A DNA stretch of 64,000 nucleotides, from NCBI GenBank assembly GCA_020310875.1, contig CM035444.1, forward strand, positions 18,067,477-18,131,476, in the 5' to 3' direction. Numbering within the stretch: position 1 is the stretch's first letter; every line of letters starts with the position of its first letter. A program made the position numbers and the translations under genes. Positions 56,441 through 64,000 of this stretch are shown here, piece after piece. The notes under the pieces were generated by a model that was not told the origin of the DNA, did not search any database, and was given only the letters and a program-made list of their open reading frames with translations. This DNA is from Ceratopteris richardii. Its lineage: Eukaryota > Streptophyta > Polypodiopsida > Polypodiales > Pteridaceae.

Positions 56441-56882
56441 TCTTTATCTTTGGCTTTTAGTATAGGATATTTAAGTCCAAAGGTGAGGATAGGTAGGCAC
56501 AATATTCTTGGCCCACTCAGGTGCTACTTCTAGATTGAACAAGTAAGCATCAGGGAGATCATCTGATACTCCTTGGGGGGACTCTCCTAAAGCTAGTCTA
56601 GAAAGGTGATCTGCCCTAAGGTGAGTTTGGCCTTTCCTAACCACGACTTCAAAGTCATATTCCATTAGTAAGAGGAACCATCTTACTAATCTACCAATAT
56701 TGCAAGGTTTGTTCACTAGATAGAGTAATGCTTGATGGTCTGTAAAAAAATTAAACTTATTTGCGAGCTAATAATGTCTAAACTTCTTAACTGCATGTAC
56801 CATGCCTAATCCTTCTCGCTTGATAGTGGTATAGTTTTGTTCAGCTGCATTCAATTGTCTACTGGCATAAGCAATTGGTGTG
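56441..56882 (-). pseudogene. Gyp-3 RNase H
   Basis: Minus-strand gypsy RNase H: PIAYASRQLNAAEQNYTTIK and REGLGMVHAVKKFRHY near 56770-56880. Then FFTDHQALLYLVNKP, RLVRWFLLLMEYDFEVVVRK and THLRADHLSRLALGESPQGV (56471-56716). The part upstream of YASRQL, including all of RT, is absent because the sequence switches to copia (Cop-10) at about 56883. The upstream half of Gyp-3, including gag and any 5' LTR, is not in the window. Confidence 0.78.
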
Positions 56883-57985
56883 AAAACAAAGTGTGTAGGA
56901 TAAAGAAAACATTGCATGGATTAAAGCAAGAACCACCTGTTTGATACGAAAAGATACATGCTTACTTATTAGCACATGGATTTTAGAACAATCCAAATGA
57001 ATGCACCTTGCATGCGGAGGGTGCATATGATGTACTTATTATAATCGTTGTTTATGTAGATGAAATGTTGCTCATTGTTCCTAATAAGATGCATATTTAT
57101 TATTTTAAGGGTAATTTGCATGCCTCTTTTGAAATGTTTGATTTAGAGCTAATACATCATTATTTGGGCATTTATTTTACAAAACTTGATGGTGACTTTG
57201 CTTACTATCAAACTAGATACATGAACACTTGATTGTAGCATTTTAGCCATAAGAACTTTAAGGCTATTCCCATGCCGAAGAAAACAAGTTTAGTATTGAG
57301 TATTCATGATGTTGGAGATGCATTTGATTCTAGTCTCTATCAAAAAAATGTTGGATGCATTATTTATGTGTGCATCACTTAGGCTAATATTCAGTTTACT
57401 ATATCTCAAATGATCATATTATGCACAAACCAAGAACAAAGCATTGACAAGTAGTTAAGTGTATCTTTTGCTATTTATCTGGTACGTGATAGCTTGGGAT
57501 ATTTTATCCCAAGGGTGATCAATACTGCCATATTTACATGCTTTTTTGATTCAGATTCGTCTGCTCGTTGTGACACTTGTGCATCCACACATGGTTATAC
57601 CTTGATGCTTGGTAACTCATGCTTATCTTGGTTGAGCAAGAACCACCCTACTATGGACACTTCTAATTGTGAGGTTGAGTATAAGGAAGCTCTCATAGCT
57701 ACTATTGCATGTAGCTTGGACGCCTATGGATGATTTGGGTGTTGGCCACACCTCTAACACTACCATATTTATTGAAACTTGGAGTGCATTGGAAATTACA
57801 AGGAACCTAGAGCTCCATCATCACACTAAGAACATTGAGGTGAGCTATCACTATGTATGGGAAAGACTCTCTCTTGGAGATGAATTTGGCATATATGCCC
57901 ACAAAAGATAATGTTGCAAACCTTTTCACAAAGGCTCTACCTTGTGAGAAGTTTCACGCTTGTCAAAAAGCTTTGGATTTACTTA
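56883..57985 (+). pseudogene. Cop-10 copy 1: copia RT end and RNase H
   Basis: Plus-strand copia pol cut at its left end by the Gyp-3 junction. RT: LHGLKQEPPV-like sequence near 56915, then an open piece 57008-57232 with IVVYVDEMLLIVPNKM (YVDD changed to YVDE) and HHYLGIYFTKLDGDFAYYQT. RNase H: 57494-57911 (CASTHGYTLMLGNSCLSWLS; HTKNIEVSYHYVWERLSLGD) and 57853-57990 (YMPTKDNVANLFTKALPCEK). It is related to the Cop-4 family but clearly diverged. No LTR follows; the frame runs on into the flank near 57985. Confidence 0.78.
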
Positions 57986-60092
57986 CTTTTGTGAATCAAT
58001 ATCCCTATTTATGTTTCTCCCATCTTTTTTATGGTTAGTATTTGATTTGACCTAATGCAAAATTATCCTATCCACTACCAAAATTATTGATTTATTCAAA
58101 TTTTGTTTTCTCATTGGGTTGAGAGATCCTCCACACGTATCATAAGGCATAACTAACATCTCCCATTAGGTAAGGTGATTGTCTTGATGATCGTATGTCT
58201 CATTTTGTGCTCCTAAACCTACTTTAGACTATCTACTCTTATAACAAAAATAAGGGGGAAATAGGAAAGCCTTGGTTAATTGGGCATCTCAATGCAAAGG
58301 GTTTAGAAGGATTCCCATTCATGTCCAACTACTTCTCATCTTTTCAATGAAAGTAAATTTATTTTGATGAATCCCTTTACTTAAATCCATGTCCAAAAGA
58401 GATAAGAAGAGGTATACATTTTGTAATATTGTAGGTTCTTCCAATTTAATCATAAAAAAGAGTACATTTTCTTTATTTTATTAATATGTTGGGTCCTTTC
58501 CATATGCGTGTAGTGAAAGACAATGAATCTTAGTTTAATGGAAAATTTTCGTTGATTTCTTTCCTACCACTTGATAAGGTTAAGATAGAGTGTTCTTCAT
58601 TGATGTTCATGATATTTTCCATGTCTCATTGCTTCTTATCAAGTAGAAAGAAATGGTGTGGTGACAGCTTCCTCAAATCCATAAATAGGTCATCAACACC
58701 CATGATCTTGTAATTTGTGGGTGAGTCAATCGGTTCTTTGATTTTTGACTTGACCAATGAGACATACAATAATTCCATAGGAAGTCCATCAATACCTAGG
58801 ATCTTACAACTTTTGGGCGAGTCAATCACTTCTTTGACTTTTGACTTGACCAATGAGACATGCAATAAAACTCACACATTTGACATGACTCACTTCCTTT
58901 CAAATCTTGGAATTGGTGCCATCTTCTCCCTTCTTTCTTTACCAACACCTAACCTCATTCTTTCTTAAAAGCATGGAGAGGAAGTCCTTTGATGGTTTTT
59001 GTTCCTTGCCAATTCATAAATCCTTGAATAAGAGGCTCAAGTGTTGGAAGCAAACACATTCTTCAAGCCTTTTTTATTTGTTACCTTCATTACCTGTAAA
59101 TTAGAAACCTTCCTTTCCATCCATAATCTCATTTTCTAGGATTGATGGACTTTAATATTACCTCCCTCCCTCCCCCCTCTAGCTCCATAATCGCTATGAG
59201 CTAGCTTTGAAGTTTCTTGAACATGATAGGCTAGTTGATCACAACTGTCCACATGGCAAAAAAGCTATTGGAAAGGAGGATCCCAAGTGAGAAGCTCTAC
59301 CTATGTAAACCTAGCCTTAAGTGTTGGAAGTAACATCTTCTTCTAGACTTTTTCCTTCCCTAGCTTCATTACTTATCATTATAAACCTTCCTTTCCATCT
59401 TCAATCTCATTTTTTAAGAGTCTTGAACTACCTCTCTCTCTCTCTCTTTAATCACTAGCAATCAATTTTGAAGTTTCTTTGATAGGCTAGTTGTTTGCAA
59501 TTGTCCACATGCCAAAATGTCATTGGTGAAGAGGGCCCAATTGAGAAGCTCTACCACCTAGACCTATCCTTACATTGGAATTCATATGTTTGCAATGGTT
59601 TGAAAATCTTGCTTTTGTTCGTTGTATCCTCTCTCCTTTAGCATACATATGTTCATGCACTTTAGACTTTCCCTTTAGGAGGCTCATTTTGGTGTCCCTC
59701 GTCTTCCCATCCGCCCAACTTTTTCTTTTTTGTCGTCCTCTAGAAACAATTATTCAACGAAGAACCACCCACCACTTTGTTCCTCTATTTCTTCCCCACA
59801 ATGCCTCTATTATGAGCAACCTCATCACTCAAAGCCTACTCTCATCACAACTTTCTTCCCCACTTCGACCCTTACTTCTCGTGCCTTCCCAACAACAGAA
59901 CCGACAGTCATCTGCGCACGAAGCCTCTTTGTGCTCGCGGGGTGAGAGCAGCTGCATCTGTAGGCGATCGACTCCTCGATGCTACCTTCTCCTTCATTGA
60001 CAGTGAGGGCGACCTGTGGTCCATCTTGACGTCCACCCTCACTCAGGGCAAGAAGGTTGTCTTATTCGCAGTGTCGGGCGCCTTCATCCCCA
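57432..60092 (+). repeat. Tandem duplication, copy 1
   Basis: This segment matches 61253-63825 in the same order: copia RNase H, a 1.6-kb non-element flank, and the 5' part of the peroxiredoxin gene. The similarity begins further left (56889 matches 61141), but copy 2 lacks about 430 bp present at 57001-57430. Both copies share CT-rich tracts (a cleaner CT run lies at 59432-59450 here) and the peroxiredoxin 5' untranslated region. By eye identity is high, roughly 90% or more in the flank. Confidence 0.85.
57986..59560. other. Duplicated flank between Cop-10 and the peroxiredoxin gene, copy 1
   Basis: No gene recognised. A minus-strand open frame at 58626-58865 (79 residues) contains a 32-residue repeat (SLVKSKVKEVIDSPKSCKIL then GLPMELL; SLVKSKIKEPIDSPTNYKIM then DDLFMDL). 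The matching frame in copy 2 is 62431-62646, preceded by KERREKMAQIPR. I do not recognise this sequence. 59150-59560 is AT-rich with pyrimidine tracts. Confidence 0.45.
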
Positions 60093-60220
60093 TTCACAGT
60101 TTCTTCACCTCACTTGAGCCTTCCCCCAATGGGAATACTATCACATGTCCAAACAACTCCTCATATCCTATCATGACAATTGGAAGAATCATCCTTATTG
60201 TTAGTACTGCCAATACATAG
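59801..60220 (+). pseudogene. Truncated type II peroxiredoxin fused to copia protease
   Basis: Matches the start of the gene at 63570: same 5' untranslated sequence, MPLL, then a TGA stop at 59813-59815 where the intact copy has Arg. A transit-peptide region longer by about 11 codons follows, then RAAASVGDRLLDATFSFIDS and TSTLTQGKKVVLFAVSGAF. At about 60092, just where the active-site Cys should come, the frame passes without a break into copia protease (FFTSLEPSPNGNTITCPNNS; YPIMTIGRIIL), ending at 60220. An internal ATG at 59942 leaves a 92-residue chimeric frame. No peroxidase activity is possible because both cysteines are absent. Confidence 0.88.
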
Positions 60221-61780
60221 ACATTGTCAAGTTTAAGCAACAACATAAGAAATTGGATATAAAGCTATGAAATGTATTATTGTTTTGTGCAATTTTGAGA
60301 GTAGCTGTTGTCGCATGTATCACCCACAAAGTAGATGCATTCTGGTTAGACATGTTGTAGATTTTGTCAAGGATGTTTTGTAGCCTTTACTTCAATGTAT
60401 CAAGGAGAAATCAATGAGCTTAAAGGATGTGTATGATAACTACCTCTTTTCACTAGAATACAATCAAATGTATCTCGTAGTGAGGTGAATTCTCAGCATA
60501 CACAGGTTTTGAATGAGAACATTGATCATTCCATTTGTAATGCAAATATTGATCATGCATTTATGTATGAGAGAGAAGATATTAATGAGGCAAAGTCTAT
60601 GCCAAAATGGTTGGTGCAAGACTATAAGAGATAGTAAGTGCACTTTTTCTTTCTCATACTTTGTAGGCTTCAATGGTGCTTCCTTTGCACTTGATTGTTA
60701 TGCTATGGTTATCTCTAAATTTTTTATGAGAACGAACATGTTTCCTTTGATGAAGCACAAATTCAAGAAATTGGATGGGTTCTTTATAGTAAGAATGATG
60801 TTATTATGAAGAATGGTACCTCATCTTTGTTGTGTGTGGCTTCTGCCTTGGTAAGAAGATTATTGACACTAATGGGTCTATAAGTTGAAACATCTTGGTA
60901 GTATTGATTGCTATAAGGCTCAGCTTGTAACTAAGCATTATACCTAAGAAAAAGGCATTGATTTTCATGAGACCTTTGCACCTACGCACCATATGACAAC
61001 CGTTCATAGCAATATGCACTTGCAACTTAGAATGGTTGGAATGTACATCAAATGGAAATCAAAGTTGCATTCTTGAAAGGGGACTTGAATGAATAAGGAT
61101 ATGCTTTTCAACCTTATGATTTTGTGAAAAAAGTGTATGAAAACAAAGTTTGTAGGTTAAAGAAGGCATTGCGTGGATTAAAGCAAGTACCACCTATTTC
61201 ATATGAGAAGATACATTCTTACTTATTAGCACATGGATTTTAAAACAATCAACCAAAAGATAAGCATTGGCAAGTAGTTAAGTGTATCTTTTGCTATTTA
61301 TCTAGTACATGATAGCTTGGGTTATCTTATCCCAAGGGTGTTTAATATTGTCATATTTACATGCTTTTTTTTATTCAGATTTGGGTACTCGTTATGACAC
61401 TTTGTGCATCCACACGTGGTTATTGCTTGATGCTTGGTAACTCATGCTTATCTTGGTTGAGCAAGAAGCACCCTACTATGGACACTTCTAATTGTGAGGT
61501 TGAGTATAAGGACCACCATATTTATTGATAGTTGGAGTGCATTGGAAATTACAAGGAACCTAGACTTCCATCCTCACACTAAGCAGATTGAGGCGAACTA
61601 TCGCTATGCATGGGAAAGACCCCCTCTTGGAGAGACCAATTTGGCTTATATGCCCACAAAAGATAACGTTGCAAACCTTTTCACAAAGGCTCTACCTTGT
61701 GAGAAGTTTGATACTTTCCAAAAAGCTTTGGATTTACTTCCTTTTGTGAATCAATATCCCTTTTTATGTTTCTCCCATCC
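60093..61780 (+). pseudogene. Cop-10 copy 2: copia protease edge, integrase end, RT, RNase H
   Basis: Protease sequence to about 60220 jumps to the integrase C-terminus (QQHKKLD, KCIIV-like; 60240-60330), so the integrase core is deleted. Linker and RT start follow (60513-60809: MRTLIIPFVMQILIMHLCMR, GASFALDCYAMVISKF), then RT near 60820-61240 in broken frames (CIDFHETFAPT-like; LRGLKQVPPISYEKIH). A deletion removes the YVDD region that copy 1 keeps. RNase H resumes near 61290 and ends at 61494-61760 (TTIFIDSWSALEITRNLDFH; YMPTKDNVANLFTKALPCEK). Confidence 0.75.
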
Positions 61781-63825
61781 TTTTTATGGTCAATATTTGA
61801 TTTTAACTAATACAAAATTATCCTATCCACTACCAAAATTATCGATTTATTTAATTTTTGTTTTTTCATTGGGTTGAGAGATAATCCACACGTATCATAA
61901 GGCATAACTCACATCTCCCATTAGGTAAGGTGATTATCTTGATGATCCTATGACTCATTTTGTGCTCCTAAACCTACTTTAGACTACCTGCTCTTATAAA
62001 AAAAAAATAAGGGGGAAATAGGAAAGCCTTGGTTAGTTGAGCATCTCAATGCAAAGGGTTTACAAGGATTCCCATTCATGTTCAACCTACTTCTCATCTT
62101 TTCAATAAAATTAAATTCATTTTGATGAATCCCCTTACTTAAATCCATGTCCAAAAGAGATAAAAAAAGGTATACATTTTGGTATATTGTAGGTTCTTCC
62201 AAGTTAATCATAAAAAAGAGTACATTTTCTTTATTTGATTAATATGTTGGGTCCTTTCCGTGTGTGTGTAGTGGAAGATAATGAATCTTACTTTAATGGA
62301 AAACTTTCGTTGATTTGTGTCCTAGCACTTGATAAGGCTAAGGTAGAGTGTTCCTCATTGATGTTCATGATATTTTCCACATCGCATTGCTTCCTATCAA
62401 GTAGAAAGAAATGGTGTGTTGACAACTTCCTCAAATCCATAAATAGGTCATCAACACCCATGATCTTGTAATTTGTGGTTCTTTGATTTTTGACTTGACC
62501 AATGAGACATACAAGAGTTCCATAGGAAGTCCATCAACACCTAGGATCTTACAACTTTTGGGTGAGTCAATCACTTCTTTGACTTTTGACTTGACCAATC
62601 TTGGAATTTGTGCCATCTTCTCTCTTCTTTCTTTTGTGAAGGCCATTGAGGATGGTACCAGGATGATGGTTTCCTTTTCTCCTCTTTACCAACACTTGAC
62701 CTAATTCTTTCTTAAAAGCATGGAGAGAGAGTCTTTTGTTGTTCTGTACTCAAGATTGTGCACATCTCCTTTGGTGGTTTTTGTTCCTTTTCCAATTCAT
62801 AAATCCTTGAATAAGAGGCTAAAGTGTTGGAAGCAGACACATTCTTCAAGCCTTTTTTATTTGTTAGCTTCATTATATGTAAATTACAAACCTTCCTTTC
62901 CATCTCTAATCTCATTTTCTAGGACTGATGGATTGTGAAAATACCTTCCTCCCTCCCCCCTCTAGCTCTTTAATTGCTATGAGCTAGCTTTGAAGTTTCT
63001 TGAACATGACAGGCTAGTTGATCACAATTGTCCACATGTCAAAAGAGCTATTGGAAAGGAGGATCCCAAGTGAGAAGTTCTACTATGTAAACCTAGCCTT
63101 AAGTGTTGGAAGTAACATCTTCTTCTAGACTTTGTCCTTCCCTAGGTTCATTACTTATCATTACAAACCTTCCTTTCCATCTTCAATCTCACCTTTTAAG
63201 AGTCTAGTACCACCCCTCTCTTTCTCTCTCTCAATTTTGAAGTTTCTTTGATAGGCTAGTTGTTTGCAATTGTCCACATGCCAAAATGCTATTGGTTAAG
63301 AGGGTCCAATTGAGAAGCTCTACCACCTAGACCTATCCTTACATTGGAATTCATATGTTTGCAATAGTTTGAAAATCTTGCTTTTGTTTCTTGTATCCCC
63401 TTTCCTTTGGCATACATATTTTCATGCATTTTACACTTTCCCTTTAGGAGGCTCATTTCGTTGTCCCTCATCTTCCCATCCGCCCAACTTTGTCTTTTTT
63501 GTCGTCCTCTAGAAACAATTTTTCAACGAGGAACCACCCACCACTCTGTTCCTCTCTTTCTTCCCCACAATGCCTCTATTACGAGCACCCTCACTCGAAG
63601 CCTACTCTCACTCGTGCCTTCCCAGCAGCAGAATAGGCCGTCATCTGCGCACGAAGCCTCTTCGTGCTCGCGGGGTGAGAGCAGCCGCATCTGTAGGTGA
63701 TCGACTCCCCGATGCTAGCTTCTCCTTCATTGACAGTGAGGGCGACCTGCGGTCCATCTCGACGTCCACCCTCACTCGGGGCAAGAAGGTTGTCCTATTC
63801 GCAGTGCCGGGCGCCTTCACCCCCA
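61253..63825 (+). repeat. Tandem duplication, copy 2
   Basis: Counterpart of 57432-60092. The offset is about 3.8 kb at the copia end and 3.73 kb at the peroxiredoxin end because of small indels. From about 63826 on, the intact peroxiredoxin continues where copy 1 switches to copia protease. Confidence 0.85.
61781..63340. other. Duplicated flank, copy 2
   Basis: No gene recognised beyond the minus-strand open frame 62431-62646, the partner of 58626-58865 in copy 1, in which part of the 32-residue repeat has been deleted. CT-rich tracts lie near 63214-63235. Confidence 0.45.
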
Positions 63826-64000
63826 TATGCACCCAGAGGCATTTACCGAGCTTTGTGCAAAATTCGTATGAATTGAAGAGAAGAGGAGTGCAGACTATCG
63901 CCTGCATCGCTGTCAACGACGTGTTCGTGTTGAAGGCGTGGAAAGAAAGCTTAAGGATCGATGAAGAAAGTGTGCTTGTACTATCGGACGGTAATGCCCA
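63570..64000 (+). CDS. PRXIIE: Type II peroxiredoxin, plastid PRXIIE-like (5' part)
   Basis: Open from ATG 63570 to the window edge: 143 codons with no stop and no intron. Residues 1-40 are Ser/Arg/Leu-rich without acidic patches, like a plastid transit peptide. The mature part starts SVGDRLPDASFSFIDSEGDL. The active site is FAVPGAFTPICTQ, with peroxidatic Cys87 in the P-x3-T-x2-C motif. ACIAVNDVFVLKAWKESL follows, with Cys112 in the place of the type II resolving Cys 25 residues later, then VLVLSDGNA. Type II peroxiredoxins reduce H2O2 and alkyl hydroperoxides using thioredoxin or glutaredoxin. The sequence recalls plastid PRXIIE more than cytosolic PRXIIB. It is richer in G+C than its surroundings. 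No clear TATA box is seen; the 5' untranslated region is pyrimidine-rich. Confidence 0.9.
   Translation, partial: MPLLRAPSLEAYSHSCLPSSRIGRHLRTKPLRARGVRAAASVGDRLPDASFSFIDSEGDLRSISTSTLTRGKKVVLFAVPGAFTPICTQRHLPSFVQNSYELKRRGVQTIACIAVNDVFVLKAWKESLRIDEESVLVLSDGNA

Overview
This window looks like intergenic DNA from a large, repeat-rich land-plant genome. Support for a plant: Ty1/copia and Ty3/gypsy elements of plant type, initiator-Met tRNA primer sites, and a host gene whose protein matches plastid type II peroxiredoxin. The number of old, stop-riddled, nested copies would suit a gymnosperm, but the sequence does not prove this. There is no bacterial gene organisation, no CRISPR array and no intact tRNA gene.

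Layout (names are mine). 1-246: gypsy remnant (Gyp-1, minus). 247-8293: copia Cop-1 (minus), split by a gag-only element, TRG-1 (859-3844, plus), which carries an EF-hand gene fragment and a LINE fragment. 8294-11101: mostly unrecognised, with one probable and one doubtful LTR. 11102-14473: 5'-truncated copia Cop-2 (plus). 14474-15783: copia fragment Cop-3 (minus). 15784-21098: Cop-4 (minus), both LTRs present. 21099-24148: Cop-5 (plus), 5' half only. 24149-29013: Cop-6 (plus), same LTR family as Cop-1 and Cop-4. 29014-31596: gypsy remnant Gyp-2 (plus). 31597-37581: Cop-7, the best preserved element, with two LTRs, a 5-bp target duplication and one long gag-pol frame broken by three stop codons. 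37582-40495: decayed coiled-coil coding sequence interrupted by a solo LTR (39570-39918). 40496-44060: LTR piece plus decayed copia Cop-8. 44061-56882: gypsy Gyp-3 (minus), in two diverged overlapping parts separated by the defective copia Cop-9 (48479-51225). 56883-64000: copia Cop-10 and a type II peroxiredoxin gene, duplicated in tandem.

The only host gene that looks functional is the peroxiredoxin at 63570, which is open to the window edge with both cysteines present. A second, broken 5' copy at 59801 runs straight into copia protease sequence. The arrangement fits one tandem duplication of the segment [copia pol, flank, start of the peroxiredoxin gene].

Points most worth following: (1) the peroxiredoxin/copia duplication and chimera; (2) an antisense 5S-rRNA-like stretch with box A and box C at native spacing in the long leader of Cop-7; (3) the architecture of Gyp-3, which reads RNase H, two consecutive integrase zinc modules, integrase core, then a retropepsin-like domain in the same frame, then extra 3' coding sequence; (4) an EF-hand fragment inside a gag-only element; (5) a large inverted repeat made by Cop-4 and Cop-6. 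Nearly all element coding regions are pseudogenes.
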